In this document: positions 25,651-34,422 of the stretch, piece by piece
Layout of the letters: each line of letters opens with the position of its first letter
Numbering within the stretch: the first letter of the stretch is position 1
NCBI GenBank assembly: GCA_002363155.1
Contig: DEWH01000030.1
Span: forward strand, 3,731-67,730
Direction of reading: 5' to 3'
Source: Ruminococcaceae bacterium UBA3215
Lineage (GTDB): Bacteria > Bacillota > Clostridia > Oscillospirales > Ruminococcaceae
Length of the DNA: 64,000 nt
Notes under the pieces: model-generated
Told to the model about the DNA's origin: nothing
Seen by the model: only the letters and a program-made list of their open reading frames with translations
The model's database searches: none
Position numbers and translations under genes: made by a program

Positions 25651-27060
25651 ATGGCGGTAGTAAAGGAAAAACACGCAATGCCTACACAGGAGCCGCAGGT
25701 GCGCGCACACAATTTCAGTGAAGTTGCACTCGGGTACACTAAGGAAATAGCCATAGATGAAGCAAAGCGCTGTCTTAATTGCAAAAATCGTCCATGCGTA
25801 GGCGGCTGTCCGGTTAATATCAATATTCCGGAATTCATAATGCAGGTCAAGGAAGAAAAGTTCGAGGAAGCGTACAGGATAATCAATCAGACCTCGTCAC
25901 TTCCCGCTGTCTGCGGAAGAGTATGTCCTCAGGAAACGCAGTGCGAGAGCAAGTGTACTCTCGGAATAAAGTTTGAGCCTGTCGGCATCGGCAGGCTGGA
26001 AAGATTTGTTGCAGACTGGCATAACGAGAACAGCAAAGAAGCTCCCGAAGCAGCTAAGTCAAACGGTCACAGGGTAGCGATAGTAGGTTCCGGACCCTCC
26101 GGTCTTACCTGCGCCGGAGATCTCGCAAAGAAAGGATATAAGGTCACGGTATATGAAGCGCTCCACACCGCGGGCGGCGTTCTTGTCTACGGAATACCGG
26201 AGTTTCGTCTGCCGAAGAAGATAGTCGCAAAAGAGGTGGAAACGCTGAAAGCTCTCGGTGTAGATGTTGAGCCTAACGTCGTTATCGGTAAGACTCTCAC
26301 CATAGATGAGCTTTTTGAAATGGGATTTGAAGCGGTATTTGTAGGTTCAGGAGCCGGTCTTCCTAACTTTATGGGCATTCCCGGCGAGAGCCTTAAAGGT
26401 GTGTATTCTGCTAACGAATACCTCACAAGAAGCAACCTTATGAAGTCCTATCTCGACAGCCCGGATACCCCGATAATGAAAGGCGGCAAGGTTGCAGTCG
26501 TAGGCGGCGGAAATGTTGCAATGGACGCTGCGAGAACTGCTCTCAGACTTGGTGCCGATAAGGTTTATATAGTCTATCGCCGTTCAATGGAAGAACTTCC
26601 CGCTCGTAAAGAGGAAGTCGAACACGCGGAGGAAGAGGGCATAGATTTCAAGCTGCTGTGCAATCCGGTCGAGATACTCGGCTACGAGAACGCGGACGAC
26701 AAGCGCGATCCGAAGAACGGATTTGTAACAGGTATCAAGTGCATAAGAATGGAGCTTGGCGAACCCGATGAAAAAGGCAGACGCAGACCGATACCCGTAC
26801 CTGACAGCGAATTTGTTCTTGATGTTGACGCGGTAATTATGTCGATCGGCACTTCCCCCAATCCGCTTATAAAGAATACCACAAAAGGTCTTGAAGTAAA
26901 TTCCCATGGCGGTATAATAGTGAACGAGGAAGGTCTGACTTCGAGGAACGCTGTCTATGCCGGCGGTGACGCAGTAACGGGAGCAGCAACGGTAATTTCT
27001 GCGATGGGCGCGGGAAAAGTTGCAGCAAAGGCAATTGACGAATATCTTTCAAAGAAATAA
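25651..27060 (+). CDS. nfnB: NADH-dependent ferredoxin:NADP oxidoreductase, subunit B
   Basis: A 469-residue subunit related to the small subunit of glutamate synthase. The N-terminal domain binds two [4Fe-4S] clusters (C41, C44, C49, C53 and C88, C92, C98, C102). FAD is bound by VAIVGSGPSGLTCAGDLAKKG and NADPH by VAVVGGGNVAMDAARTA. The start at 25651 has GGGGGTG upstream and follows the nfnA stop. A longer frame to 25561 overlaps nfnA and is rejected. No glutamate synthase large subunit is nearby, so the Nfn role is favoured. Confidence 0.92.
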   Translation: MAVVKEKHAMPTQEPQVRAHNFSEVALGYTKEIAIDEAKRCLNCKNRPCVGGCPVNINIPEFIMQVKEEKFEEAYRIINQTSSLPAVCGRVCPQETQCESKCTLGIKFEPVGIGRLERFVADWHNENSKEAPEAAKSNGHRVAIVGSGPSGLTCAGDLAKKGYKVTVYEALHTAGGVLVYGIPEFRLPKKIVAKEVETLKALGVDVEPNVVIGKTLTIDELFEMGFEAVFVGSGAGLPNFMGIPGESLKGVYSANEYLTRSNLMKSYLDSPDTPIMKGGKVAVVGGGNVAMDAARTALRLGADKVYIVYRRSMEELPARKEEVEHAEEEGIDFKLLCNPVEILGYENADDKRDPKNGFVTGIKCIRMELGEPDEKGRRRPIPVPDSEFVLDVDAVIMSIGTSPNPLIKNTTKGLEVNSHGGIIVNEEGLTSRNAVYAGGDAVTGAATVISAMGAGKVAAKAIDEYLSKK

Positions 27061-27064
27061 ATAT

Positions 27065-27835
27065 ATGAAAATATTCTTATGCCCGAATCTTGTTACGGAA
27101 AAGCATACCGATAATGCAAGAAAGTGTATCGCACTGCTTGAAGCTAACGATATAAACAGGTGTTCGGTGTCTGCCGCGGACAGTTCTGTCATCTTTGGGA
27201 ATGCTATGAGATTTTTATTCCCGCCGGAAGAAAGCGACATCATCGTTTCTCTCGGCGGCGACGGTGCAGTCCTTCGTGCAGCACAGACTTCCATTCGTGC
27301 GCAGAGACCCCTCATCGGTATCAACAGCGGACATCTCGGATATCTGTGTGCGTTGAGATTTGATGAAATATCAGAATTTAATGATATTATCAGGACTCTG
27401 GTGTGTTCCGAGCGTATGGTTTTGGAGTATGAGCATGGTGGAGAGACAAGATATGCGCTGAACGATGTGGTTGCCGCAAAGAATAATTTTGGCGGTACGA
27501 TATTTGTATCGGTGTTTGTGGATAAAAAGGAAGTTATGAATTTTCGTGGCGACGGTGTCATCATCTCGACCCCGACAGGCTCTACTTCCTACAACAGCTC
27601 AGCCGGAGGCGCAATACTGGAACCGGAGCTGTTTGCAATAATAATAACACCTATCTGTCCGCATTCTTCTGATGTGAAATCCATTGTTGTAAACAGTGCG
27701 CATACGATAACTGTCAGAAAGACCGATAGTCTCACACAAATATGCTCAGACGGAAATAATATTGGCTTGATGGAAAATGACATAACTATCCGGACATCTT
27801 TTCATATAATGAGGCTTTATTCAAGAAGTGAATAA
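27065..27835 (+). CDS. nadK: NAD kinase
   Basis: A 256-residue NAD kinase making NADP from NAD and ATP. It shows VSLGGDGAVLRAA (GGDG at 64-67), GINSGHLGYL, ALNDVV and GDGVIISTPTGSTSYNSSAGG, in the usual order. It begins 4 bp after the nfnB stop, so it is translated with nfnAB. The linkage of NADP synthesis to the NADPH-making transhydrogenase is functionally sensible. It is slightly short for the family but appears complete. Confidence 0.92.
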   Translation: MKIFLCPNLVTEKHTDNARKCIALLEANDINRCSVSAADSSVIFGNAMRFLFPPEESDIIVSLGGDGAVLRAAQTSIRAQRPLIGINSGHLGYLCALRFDEISEFNDIIRTLVCSERMVLEYEHGGETRYALNDVVAAKNNFGGTIFVSVFVDKKEVMNFRGDGVIISTPTGSTSYNSSAGGAILEPELFAIIITPICPHSSDVKSIVVNSAHTITVRKTDSLTQICSDGNNIGLMENDITIRTSFHIMRLYSRSE

Positions 27836-27853
27836 AAAGCAGATAAATACAGG

Positions 27854-27888
27854 AAAATGGCCGACTGCGTTATGCCGGTCATTTTTTT
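27854..27888 (+). terminator. Terminator of the nfnAB-nadK unit
   Basis: AAAATGGCCG pairs with CGGTCATTTT through one G-T wobble and ends in a run of seven T. Confidence 0.88.
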
Positions 27889-27916
27889 GAAAATGATATT
27901 TGGGTAATGATATAAA
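27887..27916 (+). promoter_or_regulatory. Promoter of the sensory hydrogenase cassette
   Basis: TTGAAA (27887-27892) and TATAAA (27911-27916) are 18 bp apart, immediately after the nadK terminator. No clear operator palindrome was seen. Confidence 0.55.
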
Positions 27917-27934
27917 TGTGAAGAAGGCAGAAAA

Positions 27935-28189
27935 ATGAATATTACAGTATGTGTGGGTTCATCGTGTCACCTGAAGGGTTCAAGAGAGATAGTTGAACAG
28001 CTTCAGGTGCTGATCGCAAAAGAAGACCTGTCAAAAAAAATATCCCTCAGCGGTTCCTTCTGCATGAAAAACTGCATCAGAGGTGTATGTGTCCGGGTCG
28101 ATGACGAATTATATTCCGTTGCTCCCGGCTCCGTTGACGATTTTTTTAACAATACAGTAAAGGAAAAACTTCTGGAATATGATTATTGA
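27935..28189 (+). CDS. Minimal thioredoxin-like [2Fe-2S] ferredoxin 1
   Basis: An 84-residue protein consisting of little more than the thioredoxin-like ferredoxin fold. Likely cluster ligands are C6, C11, C43 and C47 (CVGSSC... CMKNC). It is about 46 residues from HydC-like size and lacks the helical N-terminal part of NuoE. It is a paralogue of the next gene, which it overlaps by 11 bp. Position before hydS suggests it passes electrons to or from the sensory hydrogenase. That role is inferred. Confidence 0.82.
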   Translation: MNITVCVGSSCHLKGSREIVEQLQVLIAKEDLSKKISLSGSFCMKNCIRGVCVRVDDELYSVAPGSVDDFFNNTVKEKLLEYDY

Positions 28190-28433
28190 AATTTGTGTAG
28201 GTTCTTCCTGTCATTTGAAAGGCTCTGAAAATATCGTTAATTTATTCCGGGATAAAATTGCCGAGAATTTCCTTGAAAATGATGTTGTTCTTGCCGGATG
28301 CTTTTGTGCGGGGAAATGTTCACGGACAGGAGTTACTGTAAAGATAGACGATGAAGAATTTACCGGTCTGACGGCAGAAACATTTAATGAATTTTTTAAG
28401 TACAATGTGATGAAAAAACTCGTGGAAAAATAA
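28179..28433 (+). CDS. Minimal thioredoxin-like [2Fe-2S] ferredoxin 2
   Basis: An 84-residue paralogue of the preceding protein, with the same CVGSSCHLKGS start. The likely ligands are C6, C11, C43 and C47, plus an extra C41. It overlaps the preceding gene by 11 bp, and hydS begins one base after its stop. The tandem duplication with different surface residues suggests two partners, for instance one delivering and one removing electrons. Confidence 0.82.
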   Translation: MIIEICVGSSCHLKGSENIVNLFRDKIAENFLENDVVLAGCFCAGKCSRTGVTVKIDDEEFTGLTAETFNEFFKYNVMKKLVEK

Positions 28434-28434
28434 A

Positions 28435-30111
28435 ATGAAGAGCTGTTTAACACTAAAAAAATCCAATTGTAAGAATTGCTATAAATGCATCAGGCACTGT
28501 CCCGTCAAATCCATTCGTTTTTCGGGCAATCAGGCACACATCATTGAGGAGGATTGTATTCTGTGCGGACAGTGTTTTGTTGTCTGTCCCCAGAACGCAA
28601 AGGAAATATCCGGTGACATCGAAAAAGTTAAGGTAATGCTTATGGACGATGCTCCGGTAATAGCAAGTCTTGCACCTTCATTTATCGCCAATTACAAAGG
28701 CTCTGGTATTGAAGCTATGCGTACCGCGTTAAAGCAGATTGGGTTTGCTGATGCGGAGGAGACTGCAATAGGAGCGACCTTTGTAAAAAAAGAATACGAA
28801 AGACTGCTCAGAGAGGAAAGACGAGATATAGTGATCTCCTCGTGCTGCCATTCTGTAAACCTGCTCATACAGAAATATTTCCCTGATGAGCTGCAATATC
28901 TCGCTGATGTTTTATCTCCCATGCAGGCGCACTGTGCAGATATAAAACGAAGATATCCGGGTGCAAAAACAGTATTCATAGGTCCTTGCGTCTCCAAAAA
29001 AGATGAGGCGCAGAGATATGAGGGCACCGTTGACGCAGTCCTTACATTTGAGGAATTGACGGGGTGGCTGGACGCAGAAAACATACAGCTCCCGAAAGAA
29101 ATTCATCGGATCGGGAACAGCCGCGCACGACTTTTCCCCACAACAGGCGGGATACTTAAAACAATGGAGCAGACAGAAAAGGACTATACATATATGACTA
29201 TCGACGGGGCTGATAACTGTATAGCCGCGCTTCGCAACATTGAAAGCGGAGAGATACACAAATGCTTTATTGAAATGTCGATATGTCCGGGAAGTTGTAT
29301 AGGCGGACCTGTTATGGAGAAATACCACCGCAGTCCGGTCATGGATTATGTGGCAGTTACAACATTTGCAGGAAAATCGGATTTCGATGTCCCTCAGCCC
29401 TCCGCAAACGATATGAGACTTCGTTTTTCCTACATCGACAGGCATGAGCTTACCCCGTCCGAACCGGAAATAAACAGTATTCTCGCACAGATGGGAAAGG
29501 CAAGTCCCGAGCAGGAACTCAATTGCGGATCCTGCGGATATGACACCTGCCGCGCAAAAGCGATCGCTATTTTTCAGGGCAAGGCGGATATGTCAATGTG
29601 TCTGCCGTATCTGAAAGAGAAAGCCGAGAGCTTTTCGGATACAATAGTGAAGAATACAACAAACGGCGTTATTGTTCTGAACGAAGCCCTTGAAATACAG
29701 CAGATTAACTCTGCGGCAATGCGAATTATGAACATAAGATACGCAGCCGATATCCTCGGAGATCAGGCAGTCCGTGTACTTGACCCGGCGGTATTCATGC
29801 GTGTACGGGATACGGGCAGGGGTGTGTACAACGAAAGAGTATATCTTGCGGAATACAAGCGGTTTGTCGAACAAACAGTTGTATATGACAAGGACAGCAG
29901 ACTTTTAATATGTATAATGAGAGATGTTACAGACGAAGAGCATGAGAAGCAGAAAAAGGAAGAGATAGGCAGAAAAACCATTGAGACTGCGGATAAGGTC
30001 GTGGATAAACAGATGCGTATAGTGCAGGAGATCGCATCGCTTCTCGGTGAGACTGCCGCGGAAACAAAGATAGCGCTTACCAAGCTGAAGGAGTCGATAT
30101 CCGATGAATGA
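28435..30111 (+). CDS. hydS: Sensory [FeFe] hydrogenase with Fe-S and PAS domains
   Basis: A 558-residue protein. Order: 2[4Fe-4S] ferredoxin (C12/15/18/22 and C41/44/47/51); H-domain with SSCCHSV (C137, C138), GPCVSKKDE (C185) and MSICPGSCIGG (C284, C288); a [4Fe-4S] motif CGSCGYDTC... C (C364, C367, C372, C389); a PAS domain at about 400-510; and a C-terminal helix. All four H-cluster cysteines remain, but TSCCPxW is SSCCHSV and MPC is GPC, as in group C (HydS) enzymes described in R. albus and Thermoanaerobacterium. The family is thought to sense H2 or redox state and signal through PAS. It overlaps the phosphatase gene by 8 bp. Confidence 0.92.
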   Translation: MKSCLTLKKSNCKNCYKCIRHCPVKSIRFSGNQAHIIEEDCILCGQCFVVCPQNAKEISGDIEKVKVMLMDDAPVIASLAPSFIANYKGSGIEAMRTALKQIGFADAEETAIGATFVKKEYERLLREERRDIVISSCCHSVNLLIQKYFPDELQYLADVLSPMQAHCADIKRRYPGAKTVFIGPCVSKKDEAQRYEGTVDAVLTFEELTGWLDAENIQLPKEIHRIGNSRARLFPTTGGILKTMEQTEKDYTYMTIDGADNCIAALRNIESGEIHKCFIEMSICPGSCIGGPVMEKYHRSPVMDYVAVTTFAGKSDFDVPQPSANDMRLRFSYIDRHELTPSEPEINSILAQMGKASPEQELNCGSCGYDTCRAKAIAIFQGKADMSMCLPYLKEKAESFSDTIVKNTTNGVIVLNEALEIQQINSAAMRIMNIRYAADILGDQAVRVLDPAVFMRVRDTGRGVYNERVYLAEYKRFVEQTVVYDKDSRLLICIMRDVTDEEHEKQKKEEIGRKTIETADKVVDKQMRIVQEIASLLGETAAETKIALTKLKESISDE

Positions 30112-31276
30112 TCTTTGCGCGGAGATAGGCTACAAGTCCATAAATCATTACGGCGAACAGCTATGCGGCGACCATATAGAAATAGCAGAGCAGGACGAAG
30201 ATTCTACCGTTATAGTTCTTGCCGATGGTCTCGGCAGCGGAGTCAAGGCAAGCATTCTTTCAACGCTTACATCTAAGATCATATCAACTATGCTTGCCGC
30301 AGGATTGTCTCTTGAAGAGTGCGTTTACACCATAGCCGCGACATTGCCGATCTGTTCGGTTCGCGGCGTAGCATATTCGACATTCACGATAATACGGTTA
30401 AAGGATAATCGTTACGCGGAACTTATACAATATGACAATCCTCAGATAATACTGATACGGGACAACAAGAAAGAAAATTACCGGAAAGATGAAATAAATA
30501 TTGGTGGGAAAAAAATATTTATTTCAGAGATAAAGCTTCGTGAAGATGACTTGTTTGTAGCTATGAGCGATGGCTGCCCTCACGCAGGGATCGGTATGGC
30601 ATACAATTTCGGCTGGGCGGCAGATGATATTGCTGAATTTATGGAAACACTTGCTCCTGTGGGCTATACAGCAAAAACGCTGTCAACTATCCTTATTGAC
30701 GAATGCAACAGGCTGTATGACAATAAGCCCGGCGACGATGCGACAGCCTGTGTCATTAAGATAAGAAAACGCGAGCCAATGAATATTCTGTTCGGTCCGC
30801 CTGCAAATCGTAATGACTGCGACCGAATGATGAGTTTGTTTTTCTCAAAGTCCGGAAAGCACATCATCTGCGGCGGAACGACCTCGTCAATTGCCGCAAA
30901 ATGGCTCGGTAAGCCGCTTAAAGCGAGTCTTGCGTTTGAAAAAAGCGATGTGCCTCCAATCGCTGAGATAGAAGGTGTTGATCTTGTTACAGAGGGGGTC
31001 ATTACTGTGAACAAGGTTCTTGAATATGCCAGAGATCATCTGAAAAGTAATGAGAAATACGAACACTGGAGCATGAGCAAGGATGGGGCTTCGCGTATGA
31101 GCCGCCTTCTTTTTGAGGAGGCAACGGATATCAACTTTTTTGTGGGCAGAGCAATTAATCCCGCACATCAGAATCCCGATCTTCCTATTAATTTCAGCAT
31201 TAAGATGAATCTTGTTGAGGAGCTTTCAAAGTCTCTCAGAGAAATGGGAAAACGGATAAAAGTAAGCTACTTCTGA
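30104..31276 (+). CDS. SpoIIE/PP2C-type protein phosphatase with extra C-terminal domain
   Basis: A 390-residue protein. Residues 1-222 form a PPM-type serine/threonine phosphatase domain with metal-binding aspartates in GDH (D23), LADGLGSG (D41), MSDGCPHAG (D156) and GDDATA (D211, D212). Residues ~224-390 form an unassigned domain starting NILFGPPANRNDCDRMMSLFF and including ICGGTTSSIAAKWLGK. It overlaps hydS by 8 bp and is the natural output of that sensor. No partner kinase, anti-sigma factor or anti-anti-sigma factor is encoded nearby. No membrane segment was found, so it should be cytoplasmic. Confidence 0.88.
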   Translation: MNDLCAEIGYKSINHYGEQLCGDHIEIAEQDEDSTVIVLADGLGSGVKASILSTLTSKIISTMLAAGLSLEECVYTIAATLPICSVRGVAYSTFTIIRLKDNRYAELIQYDNPQIILIRDNKKENYRKDEINIGGKKIFISEIKLREDDLFVAMSDGCPHAGIGMAYNFGWAADDIAEFMETLAPVGYTAKTLSTILIDECNRLYDNKPGDDATACVIKIRKREPMNILFGPPANRNDCDRMMSLFFSKSGKHIICGGTTSSIAAKWLGKPLKASLAFEKSDVPPIAEIEGVDLVTEGVITVNKVLEYARDHLKSNEKYEHWSMSKDGASRMSRLLFEEATDINFFVGRAINPAHQNPDLPINFSIKMNLVEELSKSLREMGKRIKVSYF

Positions 31277-31291
31277 TATCTGTCAGGAGTA

Positions 31292-31855
31292 TCAGGATAT
31301 TGAATATTTCTTATAGCAGCTGCCGTCAAGGGACTTCCAGTAAAATGTTCCGTTTTCAAATATGATATAACTGTGCTGCGAATTTTCCTTTGGTATCGAG
31401 ACTGATCCGGGATTGATGTAAATATGATCCTCATATTCTTCGCAGGCGGGAATATGCGTGTGTCCGTGGAGCAGGATATCCTGTTTGCGGAGCGGCGGCA
31501 GATTATTGTTGTTATAAATATGACCGTGTGTGGCAAATATCATTCTCTTTCCGTATGTAAGTATTGCATAGTCCGCCATGACCGGAAATCCGAGGACCAT
31601 CTGATCGACCTCTGCCTCGCAGTTGCCGCGTACACATAATATGTCATTTTTATGAGAATTAAGCATCTCAATTACAGCTTTGGGCATATATTCCTCCGGA
31701 AGATCGTTGCGGGGACCATGATACAGGAGGTCACCAAGCAGCAAAAGCCGGTCTGCGCGCTCCTGTTTATAAGCCTCCAGCAGCTTACGGCAGTAAAATG
31801 CCGAACCGTGTATATCCGATGCTATCAGCCATTTTATCTGTTCGATCATCTGCAT
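31292..31855 (-). CDS. YfcE/MJ0936-type metallophosphoesterase
   Basis: A 187-residue phosphodiesterase with the five family motifs DIHG, GDLLYHGPRN, RGNCE, THGH and GHTHIP, all metal ligands. It resembles YfcE, which hydrolyses phosphodiesters in vitro; the natural substrate is unknown. It is transcribed convergently to the phosphatase with a 15-bp gap and no obvious terminator between them. Confidence 0.9.
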   Translation of the reverse strand: MQMIEQIKWLIASDIHGSAFYCRKLLEAYKQERADRLLLLGDLLYHGPRNDLPEEYMPKAVIEMLNSHKNDILCVRGNCEAEVDQMVLGFPVMADYAILTYGKRMIFATHGHIYNNNNLPPLRKQDILLHGHTHIPACEEYEDHIYINPGSVSIPKENSQHSYIIFENGTFYWKSLDGSCYKKYSIS

Positions 31856-31928
31856 TACCTGTCCCTTCTTAAATTTATAATATCAGTATATCTTATCTTA
31901 TCGGATCTGTCAAGTTCATATATTGCAA

Positions 31929-31967
31929 AACATCACCGGGTGCTGTGTCAGAGCGTCCGGTGATGTT
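31929..31967 (-). terminator. Terminator of the chemoreceptor gene
   Basis: AACATCACCGG (31929-31939) pairs perfectly with CCGGTGATGTT (31957-31967). On the minus strand TTTTGC follows. Confidence 0.82.
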
Positions 31968-31997
31968 CCGCTTAGTATGCACAAATCGGGGGAAAGA

Positions 31998-33926
31998 TCA
32001 CTGGTTGATCTTAAATCTTGCGACCTGATCCTTGAGCAGCTTCGACTGTCCGGAAAGCTCCTCGCAGGAAGCAGCAGTTTCTTCCGCAGTGGCGGAGTTG
32101 GTCTGAATTACCTGAGAGATCTGCTCTACGCCGGTAGTTATCTGACGGATAGATTCGGTCTGTTCCGCGCTTGCAGCTGCGATCTCTGTGATAAGCTCGG
32201 CAGTCTGCGAGGACATATCCTTGACTTCCTTCATCGACTCGGCTGTTGCAAGTGCTATCTTGCTTCCCTTGCCGACAGCCTCGATAGAAGCTGTAATAAG
32301 CGATGTAGTGGAGCTTGCGGCTTCTGCGGATTTGCTTGCGAGGTTGCGGACTTCATCTGCAACGACTGCGAAGCCCTTGCCGGCATCACCAGCGCGAGCA
32401 GCTTCAACAGCCGCGTTGAGGGCGAGAATATTGGTCTGGAACGCGATATCCTCGATAGTCTTGATGATCTTTTCTATCTCCTGCGATGTGGAGCTTATCT
32501 CGTTCATCGCCTGCACCATGTTCTGTATCTCGGTGTCCTGCTCGTTTACTCTGTCCTGAGTCTGCTTGGAGAGGTTGCCTGCTTCCGCCGCGTTCTGCGC
32601 AGTATTGGCGATCTGCGTGGAGACTTCTGCGATAGTAGCGGAAATTTCCTCGATAGCGGAAGCCTGACGGGTGGTACCGTCAGCGAGGGACTGTGACCCT
32701 TCCGCCATCTGATTGGAGCCTGTGAGGACTTCATCTGACGAGGTGTTCATATTGCTGAGAGTTACGCCGAGGTCATCCTCGATTTTCAGGATATTTTTCT
32801 CGATATCTTCAAATACGCCGGGATATTTTACGTTCGGAGTTTCTGTGAAATCGCCGCTTGCCATTGCCGCAAGTATTCTTGAAGAATCGCCGACAACATC
32901 GTTCATACCGTGCTTTGCACTTCGCAGAACTTCAACGAAATTACCTACTTCATCTTCATGGAACTTGTATGTAACATTTGTAGTTGCAAGCTGTCCCGCA
33001 AGCATTTCATGCGCATATTCCTCTGCGTGCTTTAGAGGTGTGGTAACTCTCGTCTGACAGAAGAGGAAGATGAAAACAGCGATACCCACCGCACCGATAA
33101 CGCCTATAAGAATTGCTATCATCGTTACCGAGGTGAACTCATTGTTGGCTTCGGAAGCGTCGGAGCCAGCGAACCATGCTCCCACAAGGTTCTTGTTCAC
33201 ATCATACATCGGCTCGTAGGCAACATAGAACGGAGCGCCGTTGATCGTAGCCTGACCGTTATAAGCAGACTTACCGTCTATTACGATCTTCTTGATATCA
33301 TCACCCATTGGTGTGCCGATAACAGTTGAACCAAAGGTAGAGGAATATCTTATATTGTTGTTGAATACGGTAACATCGCAGCCGACAAGCTTCTTGACAT
33401 TATTCATCCATTCGGTAGCTTCCATGGAAAATCCACAGCACACAACATAACTCATGCCGTTTACATCAATTCTGTCCGCGACCATTGCAACGAGCTCTCC
33501 GTCACTTTGTACTATTCCGCTGACTTTAGTTCCTCTTGCAACGGGACCGTAATCGTATGATTTGAGAGGATATGACTGTGTGTTATAGAGAATCGCGCCG
33601 CTCTGATCGGCAACTACCATAAAATTATCCTGGCTGCCGCCAAATTCCTCGATGAAGGCTTCGTGTAAAGCCTCATTGTTTTTTCCTTCAATCGCACTGA
33701 CGAACGCATCGTCCTCGGTAAGTATGTAGAAATCGTCATCAAGGCTGATGATCTCATCGTTTACGGTGTCCTCAAGGACTTCCATTCCGACCTCCGCACG
33801 TTCCATTAGAATACTGTCATTGTAGTTGTGGAACGAAACGAGCGTCACGGTAAGCATCACTGCGATGACCACTACAATTGCAACGATCGTGATAAATACG
33901 ATCTGTGTGCCAAGCTTTTTAAACAT
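31998..33926 (-). CDS. Methyl-accepting chemotaxis protein
   Basis: A 642-residue transmembrane receptor. The start at 33926 (MFKKLGTQIVF) follows AGGAAAT and begins directly with TM1 (~7-33). A ~260-residue extracellular Cache-type sensor domain, TM2 (SVTMIAILIGVIGAVGIAVFIFLF), HAMP, and a signalling domain follow. The signalling hairpin tip is EDIAFQTNILALNAAVEAARAGDAGKGFAVVADEVRNLA. The ligand is unknown. No other chemotaxis or flagellar gene is in the window. It has an unusually long leader region upstream (33927-34215). Confidence 0.93.
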   Translation of the reverse strand: MFKKLGTQIVFITIVAIVVVIAVMLTVTLVSFHNYNDSILMERAEVGMEVLEDTVNDEIISLDDDFYILTEDDAFVSAIEGKNNEALHEAFIEEFGGSQDNFMVVADQSGAILYNTQSYPLKSYDYGPVARGTKVSGIVQSDGELVAMVADRIDVNGMSYVVCCGFSMEATEWMNNVKKLVGCDVTVFNNNIRYSSTFGSTVIGTPMGDDIKKIVIDGKSAYNGQATINGAPFYVAYEPMYDVNKNLVGAWFAGSDASEANNEFTSVTMIAILIGVIGAVGIAVFIFLFCQTRVTTPLKHAEEYAHEMLAGQLATTNVTYKFHEDEVGNFVEVLRSAKHGMNDVVGDSSRILAAMASGDFTETPNVKYPGVFEDIEKNILKIEDDLGVTLSNMNTSSDEVLTGSNQMAEGSQSLADGTTRQASAIEEISATIAEVSTQIANTAQNAAEAGNLSKQTQDRVNEQDTEIQNMVQAMNEISSTSQEIEKIIKTIEDIAFQTNILALNAAVEAARAGDAGKGFAVVADEVRNLASKSAEAASSTTSLITASIEAVGKGSKIALATAESMKEVKDMSSQTAELITEIAAASAEQTESIRQITTGVEQISQVIQTNSATAEETAASCEELSGQSKLLKDQVARFKINQ

Positions 33927-34422
33927 TACTATTTCCTCCGTGAGTTCATTATTTAGTATCAGTCGAGTTGTTTCAACCAATACGATATATAAAGGGTTAT
34001 TACACTTTATATGCTGAAATAAATAAAAAAATATATGTAAATTGACACAATCAGAGCAAAATTGACTCTTGTGGGCACAGTGTTCCCAGAATGATCTATA
34101 TTAAAATACATGCGGCGGGACCTTGCTGCGTCAAGAAACTTGGAAAACTTACCGCAGTTACAGTTGACCGCCGCCTGTATGCAAAGTAAAGTGTAGCACG
34201 AATAAATGCTACATATTTATTTTAACATCATTTTACCAAAAAGTCAAATACTTGTTTTGTAATACCGGTATGTAAAATTTATATATCATTTGTGATAATT
34301 ATTGATTTTTATAATGGACGCAAAATCTCTATAATACAGAACTTAACGAATTATGAGAGCTTGTAAAGGAGAATGTCAAGCAAGAGCAAGCCCTGTATAA
34401 ATTAGCTTCCTGTATGCTTTTG
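33927..34422. other. Long intergenic region with nested stems, possible leader RNA
   Basis: No gene is seen. GCGGCGG (34112-34118) pairs with CCGCCGC (34168-34174), and inside it CTGCG (34126-34130) pairs with CGCAG (34153-34157). TGTAGCA (34192-34198) pairs with TGCTACA (34207-34213). On the minus strand these would be the 5' leader of the chemoreceptor mRNA. On the plus strand the last hairpin followed by TATTTATTTT could end a short RNA. It does not match the cyclic-di-GMP riboswitch consensus or other classes I can recall. The rest, 34226-34422, is AT-rich and featureless. Confidence 0.4.

Noticed and set aside
34080..34225. Cyclic di-GMP-I riboswitch ahead of the chemoreceptor
   Set aside because: The conserved GCAAA and GGTAGCGGGG-type segments of that class are absent on both strands.
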